Below are positions 11,908-24,377 of a DNA stretch of 64,000 nucleotides, in pieces. The stretch is taken from positions 98,029,967-98,093,966 of the forward strand of contig OX422216.1 of assembly GCA_949130495.1 (NCBI GenBank), read 5' to 3'. Source of the DNA: Sambucus nigra. Taxonomy: Eukaryota > Streptophyta > Magnoliopsida > Dipsacales > Adoxaceae. Both the position numbers and the translations under genes were made by a program. Positions within the stretch are counted from its first letter, which is position 1. The number at the start of each line of letters is the position of its first letter. The notes under the pieces were generated by a model. That model was not told the origin of the DNA, made no database searches, and saw only the letters and a program-made list of their open reading frames with translations.

Positions 11908-13253
11908 TGAAGTTGTAATATATACAAAATGGTCTAAACAAAAGCCAATTTTTAAATACTAAACTAAAACAAAATTACCCCAAACAACACGTTGCACCAT
12001 TTTTAAACGAAACTTGTGAAAACAAGTTTTAGCCAATTTTATTTTATCCTAAAATATGCATCTAGGTGATAGTAGGATAAAGTAAAATAAACTATCACAC
12101 AACACCTGACGTATGAGAAAAAACCCAAATGGAAAAAAATCGTATGGCCCAGTCACACAGACTCACTATGATAAGGAATTACAAAAGTCGGCAAATGACT
12201 TGCATAACAACTTGATGCCCTCGTAAACTTTAGCACGACTTCGATCTTCAACCTCTTCTCCATAGTGATACGCAGGATTCCACCCACGTAACTATCATAA
12301 TGAGTCCACACAAGCCTCGATGTCCACTGATAAGGCTTAGCAACCATGTACGAATCTAGAACACAGATGCACTGATTCTTCATCGCAACACCACAAACAC
12401 AGAGTCTCCCAAGTGTAAACAATAAATACAAAATCCTCCATATGAAACGTACTCAACAAAGATAATGATGAGTAAAATCTTCTTGGTGCCCACAAATTGG
12501 AGATTTCAAACTAGTATAAAGATTGAATCATGGATCTCAAAGAGTTTGGGTGAAATCAGGGTTTGGAGGCTTTTGCTTTATGATGGAAATGTGATTTTTG
12601 CCAAAATTCTCAACTGAAAAAGTTCTCAGCACGCCAATTTATAGAAAATACGATTTTTCAGGGTAGCAAAATCGTGTTCGAACAAAAACAAAGGCTTGTC
12701 TGAACAAAGTGCATAATCTTGTTCGAACCAAACTGAACCTCGTTTGAATAAACATTCTTGTCTCGTTCGAACGCACTTTGAACAACTTTTGAAGGAAGTT
12801 TTTACTATTGACATTACTTCCTCATTTGAATGTCATTCCAACTATGTATCCATCTCGTTCGAACCAATAGAAAATATCATTTGAGCGAACTATATGAATT
12901 CATTAGAACAACTTTAAAAACTCGTTCGAACGACTTTGTTCAAATTTTTTAATAAAAATCCTTTATGAAAAATAGCCTCAAACATAAAAAACAAACATCC
13001 AATGGTATCTAGTAATCAAACTAAAATGCATCCATACCTTTTTTACATTCCTTAGATGTTGAAGACGAAACGTGGCACTAAACACGGCACGATGATGTTG
13101 ACGTTAACTTATCCGCTACGGTCTTCAATCAAACGTGTCTAGTCTTGAAAGGGAAACATACTCAAATCCTAACATATCACTCAAACGATTTTTTCCAAAC
13201 ACGGAATAAGCCAAAACATACAAATTGACTCTATTTAAAAATTTGTCCTTATA
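11908..13253 (-). repeat. TG2 3' LTR
   Basis: Pairs with 21208-21622. On the minus strand it begins TATAAGGACAAATTTT (TG changed to TA) at 13253, next to a polypurine-like stretch (AAGGGAAGATT, 13254-13264). CTATAAATTGG (12634-12644) is a TATA box, with a TTCGAACGA cluster from 12665 to 12950 upstream of it. Confidence 0.8.
12665..12950 (-). promoter_or_regulatory. TTCGAACGA motif cluster upstream of LTR TATA (TG2)
   Basis: At least eight copies of TCGTTCGAACSA or close variants, for example near 12669, 12720, 12767, 12853 and 12921. On the minus strand they begin about 20 bp upstream of CTATAAATTGG. The layout matches TG1 although the surrounding LTR sequence has diverged. Confidence 0.6.
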
Positions 13254-13264
13254 AATCTTCCCTT

Positions 13265-14011
13265 GAGGCTATTCTAGGACAACCAAAAATAAAAACTTCT
13301 ATGGGCCGTCAAGTTTAATATAAAACTCAATACCCAACCCCAAAAGGAAAAAGTACAACTTGACTGACTCATACACCTTGAGTAGCTTTGCTCGCTTGGA
13401 ACATTGCCTCATGTTACAATCCTGCGCACTTAAACACACCATCAAATGCAAAGAAAATATAACAAATATAAAATCTTCATAAGAATTAAAAAAAAAAACT
13501 ATGTCTAATGATCCCCACCTAGGTAAGATGTATCCCCATAAGATAAAGATATCCTCCTAAAACTAAAGAGAAGATACCATTTCTCCCCCTTTTTGTTCAG
13601 GAATAAACAAAGAAAGAACGCATAATAAACCATTTATCCCCCATAAAACATTTCGTCCCAAAATCTGAGAACATGTGATACCAATTGTAGATATATAGGA
13701 AAGAATAATATCAGGCAATCGTGTAAAGTGCAACAAACACAAAATGGAAACACAAGCACAAATAATCCAAGCAATAATCAATCAATACCAATATTGATGC
13801 GAAAATGATATCAGCTTGAATACAAAATGAAGCATGAGATACCGATGTAAACAAGCAACAAGAGATACCAATCTGATCATAGAGCATGCCAATTAGATTA
13901 AAAATAAAGCACATGGAAAACATGGATTAAATGCAAACGCAGAGACTCAAAGAAAATGATACCATATATATGTAAATATGCAAAAGAACCATTGACATAG
14001 GGGAATAAATA

Positions 14012-14055
<44 letters not shown>

Positions 14056-14538
14056 CAATCACTCAAAAATATCCAAGGAGTTCTATTTAACCGCAAAACT
14101 TTATCAAACTAAGATTTAGCTTCAAGTGATGGATTAAGTGAACTCAAAGAATAAACGAGCACAATCCACATAAGCCTAGAATTTTAATGATTCTACAAAT
14201 CAATCGCGTCATGACATGGTAAGAATAACTAGGATTATTTTTGCAAACCCTATTTTTTCACTCAAATATAACACTCTTAAAAGCTAAACAAATATCATAT
14301 TTTTCACCCAGTTTTTTTAAGATGTCATTTTTTTAAATCAAACAAACAACATGTTGGCCTTTAATCTTTTCTTTTTGCCTCTCATTTTTTAAGCTCTTGC
14401 CAACAATGGATTTCCCACAAATGAGATTTTCTCCTTTTGTAGCCCTTTTTTGGGCATCCTCATATATCCAATAAAAATCAACATGCCCATGGGAAATAGT
14501 TATTAAATGTACAAATCCCCCAAAGTCAAAAGATATGT
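13265..14538 (-). other. TG2 interior, non-coding, with (TA)n tract
   Basis: No retroelement motif in any frame. A pure TA dinucleotide run occupies about 14014-14051. The CTCCCCCTTTTTGTTCAGGAAT-like stretch near 13580 is shared with TG1 near 2460. The segment ends at the TATGT target of TG3. Confidence 0.6.
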
Positions 14539-15479
14539 TGAAGAGTGCGAATAACGTGTGACAATTGATTAACTTCGCAAATTTCTAATTTAGCACACTT
14601 ATTTAATTTCAGCCCCTAATCATGCATCTAAAGTGCAAGTGTCAATCCCATAAACAAATAAGACAAGCGACACAAAGTTAAGGAAAAATCCCCGAAGGGC
14701 AAAACCTTTTATTTGTAGAACTTTGAAGAATTTACAAGACCATTGACTTACATACAACCTGATAATCATCCATAAGTGGAATGCACGGTGTCTTCATCAA
14801 ACCTTCAAAGCAACGGCTAGAAACAGTGTCGGCTGGAATCTCCCGCAGGAACTCTAGGTGGTCAGCAATGAAGAAGAGAGACGGCTTCTCCACAAGGGTT
14901 GAAAAAATACAAGGATGTGTTCTTGGGTTGCAAAAAGATTCATAAAGGATTGGCAAAGTTGTGTGAATCAAAACATGAGTCTTGGGACTCAAAAAGGTGA
15001 AGACTTAGAGTATTTAGGACTCTTAAAATCGTCTTGAAAAGTCTTAGAAAATAACTCCCCGAAGTTGGTTTAAATAAGGAAATCCGGACCTAAAAAATCT
15101 CTGCACGATCTACTCGAATTTATCCCAAGCGGACCGGTCCGGTATGGATGCAGATCGGTCCGAGGTCGGACCGGTTCATTTTCTCAAGGAGCTTTTTCGG
15201 TTCGCATTCGATCCGGGGTATACTGGTTTGGTGCAAGGCGAATCGGTTCGGGTAGAGGCGGATCGATCTGTGTGCGGATCGGTTCTTTTTCCAAAAGGGG
15301 TGGATCGGTCCGGGGCGAACCGGTTCCTTTTTTAAAACAGGCGGACCGGCTGTCCAAAAAATTGATTCCCTGAATGAAGATGCTTATTCGGATCCGTGGA
15401 TGTAGATACAATCTTGAATATCTTCAATGGTGTAACGGCGTACGACATACAATTGATAATGGACAAAAATGTCCTTACA
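14539..15479 (-). repeat. TG3 3' LTR
   Basis: Nearly identical to 18060-19006. It contains a TATA-like stretch (CTTATTTAAACC region, 15067-15080) and, upstream on the minus strand, a cluster of GGACCGGTCC-type motifs from 15127 to 15350. It ends at the polypurine tract. Confidence 0.9.
15127..15350 (-). promoter_or_regulatory. GGACCGGTCC palindrome cluster upstream of LTR TATA (TG3)
   Basis: One perfect 10-bp palindrome (15131-15140) and about eight variants of the form CGGATCGGTCCG or CGAACCGGTTC, spaced 15-40 bp. The cluster lies about 50-280 bp upstream of the TATA-like sequence. The partner LTR has the same cluster at about 18650-18870 with more substitutions. The same palindrome occurs in the unrelated Athila LTR. 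Confidence 0.6.
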
Positions 15480-17070
15480 AATCTCCCCCTATGTCTATGC
15501 CGATACATACATAAAAATAAACATCCGAATTTTCAAATATCAAAATGCCTATACAAATCTACCCTTCCATGAACCCAAAAGTACAAATGAATAAGACTTC
15601 ATCATTGTTTCTTCAAATCTTCAGGAATCTTAAGGCTTTCCTCATCAGGATGTGCAATTCAGAGATTATCAAAGTAGTACCTACACACATGAGACAAAGC
15701 CAATACCAAGTGACGTATCGAGTTTGAAATGAGATAAACATAGATACCAATATATGATGAAAACATAAGATACATCTCAAAAACTCCCCAAAAATTCAAA
15801 CTCCCCCATAAAATGATAATTCTTTCTCCCCCTTTTTATGATGTCCCCAAAAAGACAAATGAAAAGAATAAATCAAATAAGCAAAATCGGGGTGTCACGG
15901 TACACAAAACAGGGCATCAAACAATATGGTAAACGTGCTCTTGCAAGGAGATGCTAAAAAACAAATACACAAACTATTTTTATTTTTTCAATTTTTTCAT
16001 ACAAGAATAAGATACATTTGAAAAAAATATGCTACAAAAATCACACCATGGATTTAGACTCAAACAACCAAGTCATGGAAATGGAATGAACGGGTGTGAA
16101 CACATTCGATAGGTAAATCAACTCAATCAATCATATGTGCACGATGCGTATGTGTACTCCTAACGAATGAACATCAAAAGTATCCTTAGGTGAAAAGATT
16201 GTCAAATTTAGATGACACCGTCTTATGCAAAATAACAAATCAAAGTCAAAATGATTTCCACCCCAATAACGTCCAAAACTATTTAGCGCATTTGCAAGCA
16301 TTTCAAGGACGTGCAAACCCGTTTTAAATTCTCCAACCAAACTCCCTCGTATATATTTTCTTTTAGAGGTAATTTAAATTCTCAAACTTTGGAGAATTGG
16401 TGCAAAAACCTAAATGGCCCATAATTGGCATGTATATCTTTTTATCGCCTTTCAATTTTTTCGGGCTCTTTTAACCTCTTTGGACCCCGGATAATAAAAT
16501 TCCTCCATTTTTTAGGTCCAATTTAACGGTGGCTTAGTACTCGCAAAGGCAAAATGAACCTTTCGCAGCCCTTCCCCATTTTCAAACAAAACACACAAAC
16601 TCACAAAACGGTTTTTATATGCACAATCTCCTTATCAAAATTTATCGCGCTTGGTTCGTTTTAAGGACAGGATTGAAGTGAAAACACCCAACCAACATGT
16701 GATAAGACAAGCACAATAATCAAACGAATCCGTGCATGTGTGCAATAAAGGAAATCATGAGTCAAACATGTAGGAAGTAACACTAAATTACATCTTAATG
16801 ACTCCAAACATTATAAACCACAAAGATGAATTGACCTATTGTCTCAAAACACTATTAAATAGTCACACGAAAATAATGGAATGATGTTATGACTTGGTCA
16901 TCTTAAGTGTTTATCCATAAAAGGTGCAAACAAAATACAAAAAATCCTTTTGGATTTTTTCAAAAATTTTGTCAAAATAAAAAAAAATATACAAAAAGTA
17001 CATGTCACAACGCTAGCAAACATAAATATTATGAAACAAAAACTAGCGTATGACAAACATGCAAACACAA

Positions 17071-17945
17071 TCATCTATATGATATGGCAAGAGAAGAATC
17101 CTGTGTAAGCAAATGAGAATCAACTATTCTAAAATCTAGTGTATCCAAAAGTGATTTCCTAACCCAAATAGATGTGACACGTTGTGTAGGGGATTTGGAA
17201 ACCACGGGAACACTAGACATAAACTTTCTAGGACTTTTTCCTAGATCAAAACAAAATCGCCTAAGGTGACCTTTACTACCACAATATGAACATGTGTAAA
17301 TGGGTGGAACGACTCCTATGGGTTGACATTTTCTAACATCCTCGAAATTGGTTGACCCTCTAAAACAAATAATGATTTTGGGTTTAGCACTAGAAGCATG
17401 AGAACAAGATGAGCCATTACCATCACCATCAAACCTACTCCAGTCTGTCAAAACATTTTTTATCTTCAAAATTTTTACTCAAGCAAAGTGTTAAACTCTT
17501 CCAAAGATAGGGATTTCTTTTTAAAATTTTCAATTAAACTTAACAGTTTATCGCGCTCCCCCTCAATTAAAACAAACTTATCCCTAAGAGTCTTTTCACG
17601 TGCCGTAAAATCATCGATTAATTTTTTATCCTCGACGGCACAAACGGGAACCCTAGAATTTTTTAAGTCCTCCAATTCCTTCTCTAAAACTAGGACTCTC
17701 TCATCACTCTTCTTTTTGGCAATTTTCAAAGAATCAAAATCAGTACACAAATTACCAAAGTGCTCATGACAAATATCACTTTGAGTTTGAAACGCTTGTA
17801 AATATTCAATCTTACTTTTAAAGAGAGAATTTTCTTTTTCCAAAACTTTAATTCTTTTGCAAAGTTTCAAATTCAAACTTTTTAAATTATCAGCATGGTC
17901 GTGAACTATTTCAAAAATAGGCTCCTCATTAAATGGGCATTCCAT
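17071..17945 (-). pseudogene. TG3 reduced gag: coiled coil plus CCHC knuckle
   Basis: The first frame, 17945-17475 (156 aa), starts MECPFNEEP and is nearly all heptad-rich coiled coil (Leu/Lys/Glu). A frame change near 17475 leads into a second frame (17469-17071). That one carries an intact CX2CX4HX4C knuckle (CSYCGSKGHLRRFC, about 17300-17260) and the family C-terminus VWVRKSLLDTLDFR...LLTQDSSLAISY. There is no UBN2 capsid-like domain upstream: the PBS lies only about 100 bp from the first Met. Either the capsid part was lost, or the family can move with only the coil and knuckle parts. It may bind RNA; function is unproven. Confidence 0.65.
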
Positions 17946-18059
17946 TGGAAAAATTGCGATTTTTTTCCAAAACTGATTTTAAAAAAAAATCAATATCATA
18001 CGATTTTGCGGAAAATAGGAATACGCGATAAATTAGCATAACCTTCTCTGATATAAATT

Positions 18060-19006
18060 TGAAGAGTGGGAATAAAGTGTGACAATTGATTAACTTCGTA
18101 AATTTCTAATTTAGCACACTTATTTAATTTCAGCCCTTAATCACGCATCTAAAGTGCAAGTGTCAATCCCATAAACAAATAAGACAAGCGACACAAAGTT
18201 AAGGAAAAATCCCTGAAGGGCAAAAACCTTTTATTTCTAGAACTTTGAAGAATTTACAAGACCATTGACTTACATACAACCTGATAATCGCCCACAAGTG
18301 TAACGCACGGTGTCTTCATCAAACCTTCAAAGCAACGGCTAGAAACAGTGTCGGCTGGAATCTCTCATAGGAACTCCATGAGGCCAGCAATGAAGAAGAG
18401 AGACTGCTTCTCCACAAGGTTTGAACAAATACAAGGATGTGTTCTTGGGTTGCAAAAAGATTCACAAAGGATTGGAAAAGTTGTGTGAATCAAAACATGA
18501 GTCTTGGGACTCAAAAAGGTGAAGACTTAGAGTATTTAGGACTTTTAAAATCGTCTTGAAAAGTCTTAGAAAACAACTCCCCGAAGTTGGTTTAAATGAG
18601 GAAATATGGCCCTAAAAAATCTCTGCACGATCTGCTCGAATTTATCCCAGGCGGATTGGTCCGGTATGGATGCGGATCGGTCCGAGGTCGGACCAGTTCA
18701 TTTTCTCAAGGAGCTTCTTCGGTTCCCATTCAATCCGGGGTATACTGATTTGGCGCAAGGCGGATCGGTTCGGGTATAGGCGGATCAGTCCGTGTGCGGA
18801 TCAGTTCTTTTTCCAAAAGGGGTGAATCGGTCCGGGGCGGACCGGTTCCTTTTTTAAAATAGGCGGATCGGTTCGGTTGTCCAGAAAATTGATTCCCTGA
18901 ATGAAGATGCTTATTCGAATCCGTTGATGTAGATGCAATCTTGAATATCTTCAATGGTGCAACGGCGTACGACATACAATTGATAATGGACAAAAATGTC
19001 CTTACA
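18060..19006 (-). repeat. TG3 5' LTR
   Basis: Partner of 14539-15479. It starts TGTAAGGACA at 19006 (minus) and ends CACTCTTCA at 18060, three bases from the PBS. TATGT follows on the right. Confidence 0.9.
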
Positions 19007-19439
19007 TATGTAGATGGTGAGAATGATGGACGAACATCTCACTTAACTCAAATAAAACATGTCAAGTTAAAATCCAAATGAGCTTGTGCATGTGTGTGAA
19101 GACATATACAAAGTGAATCCATTAAGTAAATTAAGGTTGAACTACTCCATGCAAGCATGATTAATAACAATCTAAGCATTGAATAACATACTTAAATGTC
19201 GTATCCACATGGAAACATGAAATGAAGTGGATTCAAATACAATAATATGCCACACAAAATGTGTAAAACCAAATTACACATAAATTTTTGAGTTTTATTT
19301 TTAAAAACATTTTTATGACACCAAATGAAAAACAAACTCAAAAGATAAACAAAATCTTTTTGTATTTTCTTACAATAAGGCCCAAAAAGGAAAACTAAAG
19401 TACAAAAGACTCAAACCACATATAACTAGCAAGCACATA

Positions 19440-21190
19440 TAACATGAAGTAGAAAATCTAGTGTACGTAAACGTGTGGACATAATCAACCATTAGATTTA
19501 GCATAAGAAGTATCATGTGCAATCATTCGAGAATTAGCAAGTCTAACATGTAAAGCCTCTAAAGCTGATTTCCTAACCCACATAGGTGTGACATGATGCT
19601 TTTTGGTTTTGGGAACCAAGGTGACTCTAGACTTAGACTTCCTAGGACCATTTCTAAATGCCTATGGTGACATTTTCTACTGCAATGTATACACCTGTTA
19701 CCACGAGGAATGTTACCCTTGGGTTGACCTTTTCTAACGTTCCTAACAACAGTTGACTATCTCAAAAGCAAGGTTTTGTCTTTATTAATGGAAGCATTTG
19801 GAATATCAAAGCCTTGTCATCTTTGATTCGGATAGTGCCTAACATATTATCCAACTTTTTTATCTCAATTCCAAATAAAATTTGACATTACTCAAATCTC
19901 TCAATCTCTCTACTAACTCCACAATCCTAGACTCAATCAAATGATAAGACTCATCAAACTCTAGGGAATCCCTCTTTAAAATCTCAATTAATCCCCGATG
20001 ATTATCTCACTCCCCCTTTATAAACATAAGATTCCTAAAAGTCTTTGCACGTGCCCTGAGATCCTCAATCGAAATACTCTTTTCATTCCCTATGGAACAT
20101 TATTTCAACTTAGATTCCAACTTCAATTAGCCTTTTTTTAATATCATTGTTTTCGCATACAACTCACGGAAAGCAACTTGAAGTTCACTCTTCACCTCCT
20201 CTTATTCTTCTTCATTTTCTTTTTCTTCTCCACTTACTCCACCATCACTCACTTGGGAATCACAAATAATGGCCCCGAAATTGTAATGCTTAGAATTATC
20301 TTCATCTAAAGTTTTTTCCTCAAGGCTCTCACGACTAGCCACGAATGCGATGTAGTTATGCTCAATGGGAGAATTAGTTTCCTCTTCTGGTTCACTATCA
20401 CTAAGGGTGCATTGTATGAAATCAATTTCTTTCCCTTCTTCCATAGCTTAGAGGAACACTAAGCTACCCTATGGTCATACTCTCACACCCAAAACATCTA
20501 TCCGACTTCTCCCCCTTAAAATTATCATTATAATTTTTAGGAAATTTTATAGCCATATTAAATTTACTTTTCTCAAACTTCTTTTCATCTTTTGATTATT
20601 TTTCAAACTTGAGAAATTTCTTAATTTTTTTGCAAACGTGTCCAAATCATCACAATTGATGTCGAAATAATCATTTGAAACACATGTTTACTCCTTTCGG
20701 GCTTTCAAAGCAATGACCATATCTTTCTTCATCTTTTGGAGGAAAACATGTCGAGCTCATAAGCTTTAAGATCACCTACAACCTCTTCAAGTTTTGTATA
20801 GTCTAAAGTACCCAAGTATTTCATAACTGCCACTTTGAATTAAATCCTTCAGGCAAGGACCTTATGATTTTCTTGATTACTCGGGTTTTGGGTATTCTAT
20901 GTCCCAAGTTAAATGACAAGTTCACAATATTGTACAATCTAGCATAAAACTCATCAAAGGATTCACTCCCATCCATCCAAATGGTTTCAAACTAAGGGGT
21001 GAAGTTTTGGAGTTTGGAAGCCTCAAGGGCACCAGTACCTTCATGGGTTAGTGTGAGTATGTCCTAAGTTAAATGACAAGTTCACAATATCAAACAATCA
21101 TCTAGCATACAACTCATCAAATATTCACTCTCCTCCATCCAAATGGTTTCAAACTGAGGGATGAAGTTTTGGAGTTTGGAAGCCTCAATA
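19440..21190 (-). pseudogene. TG2 gag, decayed, head rearranged
   Basis: On the minus strand a UBN2-like region is readable near 21010-20750 (SFDEFYARLYNIVN, a PKTRVIKKI stretch, then VVGDLKAYE). A Glu-rich region (20444-20202) and a coiled-coil region follow. A damaged knuckle (CIHCSRKCHHRHL, near 19700) and the family C-terminus (about 19620-19490) come last. Stops and frame changes are frequent. The N-terminus is missing: a second copy of the 5' gag segment runs straight into the PBS. Confidence 0.65.
20901..21190 (-). repeat. 160-bp direct duplication at the TG2 gag head
   Basis: 20901-21034 and 21061-21190 are near-identical (GTCCYAAGTTAAATGACAAG through GAGTTTGGAAGCCTCAA) with a 160-bp offset. 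The second copy passes directly into GCGCTCTGATACCA, the PBS complement, so the first part of gag is gone. Confidence 0.8.
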
Positions 21191-21204
21191 GCGCTCTGAT
21201 ACCA
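21191..21204 (-). other. TG2 primer-binding site
   Basis: The minus strand reads TGGTATCAGAGCGC, three bases inside the LTR end (CTGCAACTTCA at 21208). It is a good match to the initiator-Met-type PBS. Confidence 0.85.
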
Positions 21205-21207
21205 ATT

Positions 21208-21622
21208 TGAAGTTGCAGTATATACAGAATGGTCTAAACAAAGGCCAATTTTTACTTTTTTCAAATTAAATATTAAACTTAAATAGAATTACCCTAAACA
21301 ACACGTTTCACCAATTTTACATGAAAGTTGTGTAAACCAGTTTTAGTCAATTTTATTTCATCCTAAAATATGCATCTAGGAGATAACAGGATAAAGTAAA
21401 ATAAACAATTACACAACGTCTGATGTACGAGAAAAAACCCAAATCAGAAAAACCTCGAATGTCCTAGCAACATAAATTCACTATTATAAGGAATTACAAA
21501 AGTTGACAGATGACTTACACAATGACTCGACGCCCTCGCAAGCCTTGACGTGACTTTGATCTTTAACCTCTCCTCCATAGTGATATGTAGGAGTCCACCC
21601 GAGCAACAGTAATGATGTGTGA
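21208..21622 (-). repeat. TG2 5' LTR, truncated by Tek+
   Basis: Aligns with 11908 to about 12320 of the partner LTR and then stops where TGTAATACCC begins at 21623. The missing remainder is not found on the far side of Tek+, so the insertion was accompanied by, or followed by, loss. Confidence 0.75.
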
Positions 21623-22754
21623 TGTAATACCCTATATTTTTACTATGTTAAATAACTGTGGGATTAATTATTATTATTCGATTAATTAAATTAAAAATGT
21701 GAGAAAATTTATTATTAATTAATCTGAATTTAAAAATAAATATTAACTAGCATGCCAAGGGTTAATACTTATTGATGAGAATTATGGAATACTATTGTGT
21801 GAATACTTAATATGGAATTATGAATTGTTATAAATTGTTGAGAGTGAGAAAATACGATAATTTGGTACATTAAGTCAGGACGCGCGTGTGAGTCGTGTCG
21901 GGACTAATTTAATGGGTTAAAGAAGTAAATTATGTTTAAGTAACTCGTATGGTAATTTCAAGCACGCCGTTGAGTCCGAAAAGGTCGAGATAGTCAGAAA
22001 ACTCTACCCGGGTATTTTATTTGGACTCCGGAATATTTTTAGGCCTAACCGGCATTCCGTAGGGGTATTTTTGTCCTTTGAATTTTTGGGGAAATATTAT
22101 GGACGAAAATTAGGAGATTGAATATAGAGGAAAGTGGGTTAGAGGGGAATTATCAGCTTTAAACCTACGAGAGAGAAAAGAGAAAGGCACAGAGGAAGGA
22201 AGAAGAAGCCATATGAGTTCTTGGTGCATAACTCAAGAACACACACCAAAAATCCCACCAAAATGTAGGTCGTGAGACGAGGAACACACCTATACCAACA
22301 TCACGAGGAGATCAGAACTTTGAAATTAAGGCAAGTGTTTAATCCTTGCAAAATTATAGCACCAATCATGTCACGACCCCGTCCCAAAATAGTAGTGGGG
22401 AACGAGCGTCTTGACATGCCACCAAGGCAACAAATATTCTAACTTAAAGTGTTTTCTTAAATAAGTGCAACGAAAATATAATCACACGATAATGAATCGT
22501 AAAATACTGAAAGTAAAGGAATTACGTCATCAGAGCTTTCTAAAGGAAACTTCATTTGTATTAAAAGTAACGATTATTTACAAACTTTAAGAAAACTTTA
22601 AAAACTTATTACAAGGGAGCCAGACATGCTCTAAATGATAAAAGAAACATAATAACAAAAGGAGCTCTAAAAGATGAATCTTCAACACGGTCCTTTTTCA
22701 TTCCCTCTGCGAGCCTACTTATTTCCTGAAAAATGGTTAGTTATACAACATCAG

Positions 22755-23397
22755 TGTTGATGCAAAAAACTGGACCGAATCCCATTTTTATGATCACAGA
22801 TAAATAGATGAAAGCAATCCAATCAAGCACATGAGAGACAAAGATTTTTAAAGTGGTTCGGCTATGAATAAAGCCTATGTCCACTGTTATTTTATTCCCA
22901 GGGGTTTACAATAGCACCATAGGGTGTAGAGAGAGAAAGGATGTGTATCTTGTGTATGGGGTTTCTAGGTTCCCCCGGATCTCCTTCCTTTGGCTAAGGG
23001 AATACATGTATTTATAGTGATGGGAGATAAAGAGATTCATTGTATGTAGACATTTATGTCTACATTCAACGAATCTAATTGTTGAATTGCTTGGTATGCT
23101 ATGTGTTGTCATCTATTAATACTATATAAATGTACATTAAGGCTCATTAAATGTGCTGTCATCTTCATTAATGCACATTAAATGCATAGTTATCCTTTGA
23201 TCTTCCTGGTTGGTATGCCGACCAACTCTCCTCGGGTGCCGACTAATTCTCCTCGGGTGCTGACCAACTCTCCTCGGGTGCCGACCAACTCTCCTCGGAT
23301 GCCGACCAACTCTCCTCAGGTGTCGAATATTGCCACGTAGGATAACATGTGTCCTTTTCTAATTGGTCCTCGTAGATGGAGGATTTTTGCGTTAACA
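22755..23397 (-). repeat. LARD 3' LTR
   Basis: Matches 27460-28039 except for three extra copies of a 21-bp repeat (63 bp, the whole length difference) and a few substitutions. TATA box CACTATAAATACATG at 23005-23019 (minus). Confidence 0.9.
23216..23336 (-). repeat. 21-bp tandem repeat in LARD LTR (about five copies)
   Basis: The unit GCCGACCAACTCTCCTCGGGT repeats about five times with small changes. In the other LTR (27921-27970) there are two. The array is about 200 bp upstream of the TATA box on the minus strand, the place where the other families here carry palindrome clusters. Confidence 0.88.
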
Positions 23398-24377
23398 GAA
23401 GCCCCCAATGCTCCATGCTTGATGGTTTACTTGAAAGGATGGAGTATTTATTCTGCAGTGTTGCTCGGTGTTCGTGAAATTCTTGATCTACCTTCTTGAT
23501 TTGTTCAACATAAAGTGCATTATCTCCTGGACGACATATGATGCAGGCTGATCGATGGTTGCTAATCTTTCTTTTGAGGAACTCCGTGTGCTATGTATCA
23601 CCCCTGGGAATTTGGATGCATCCATGCCATAGTATGCAGCTTGTAGCTTGTCATAATCTTCAAGTATGTTGATTGGTTTGCTAGCCGACCAGCTGCCTCC
23701 TGTGCCGAGCAACTGAGTGCTAACTTCACGTGCTTGATTCTTCTGATTTATGATCCTCTGAATACTTTGTCGAGTAACATACTAGCTTTTGAACCCAACT
23801 CTTCAATCTGATTAGTACCAAGCTAGTGGTGGACTTCGAAACATTTTCATACAACTTCTTCTTCAATGTTGGTCGAGACAGTAGTAGAAAAGATCTCAGT
23901 GCTGTAGATGCTGATTTTGACTTCTGAACTTCAATAGCATGTGCATAATAACTTCTGAATATGCCTCCTGAACTTCTGAATGCACCTCCTGAACTTCTGA
24001 ATATACCTCCTGAACTTCAATAGCCTCCTGAACTTCAATATACCTCCTGAACTTCAATATCAAGAATAATTCCTGAGCAAGAAAAACAACTTCTGAATGA
24101 TAATTGGTCGGGGCCCCGACCGTGTGAGTTTGTGGAGTTGAACTTGATGCTCGACTGCATGATGTTATAAGAATGTGCCGCCAAATGAACAAATATATCT
24201 GTAATAGAAGCCCCCAAGTGTGGAATGTGAACTTTGAATGCTTTTTGCTTGATCGCTTTCACATACTCATACTTTGTTTCTGACCAACTGTAGTTGACAG
24301 CTTCTTATTTCCGACCAACCTGAGTTGGTGGATTTTTTCTTAACGAGCAACTTTGACACTTTCTGGAATAATTTTAC
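23398..24377 (-). other. LARD interior, left part
   Basis: Begins with the polypurine tract. A 74-residue minus frame (23712-23488) shows no family resemblance. Between 23940 and 24060 there is a degenerate short repeat built on CTCCTGAACTTCTGAATR, six to seven copies. No coding function is supported. Confidence 0.6.

Larger units (their letters stand above)
14539..19006 (-). mobile_element. TG3: short gag-only LTR retrotransposon nested in TG2
   Basis: 4468 bp with LTRs 14539-15479 (941 bp) and 18060-19006 (947 bp) that match closely throughout. An exact TSD, TATGT, is at 14534-14538 and 19007-19011. On the minus strand: 5' LTR starting TGTAAGGACA, PBS (TTATATCAGAGAAGG, 18042-18056, decayed), a coiled-coil/CCHC reading frame (17945-17071), non-coding sequence, a polypurine tract (CATAGGGGGAGATT, 15480-15493), then the 3' LTR. 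No UBN2 domain and no pol. It is related to TG1/TG2 by LTR 5' end and gag C-terminus. Confidence 0.88.
11908..21622 (-). mobile_element. TG2: gag-only LTR retrotransposon, right end truncated
   Basis: Same plan and same family as TG1. The left (3') LTR is 11908-13253. The interior contains decayed gag and the inserted TG3. The PBS is at 21191-21204, and a 5' LTR starts at 21208 but stops at about 21622, where Tek+ begins. The leading bases TGAAGTTGYARTATATAC are shared by the two LTRs. No pol motif is seen. Because the right LTR is cut, only a left candidate TSD (TCGAT, 11903-11907) can be read. Confidence 0.78.
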
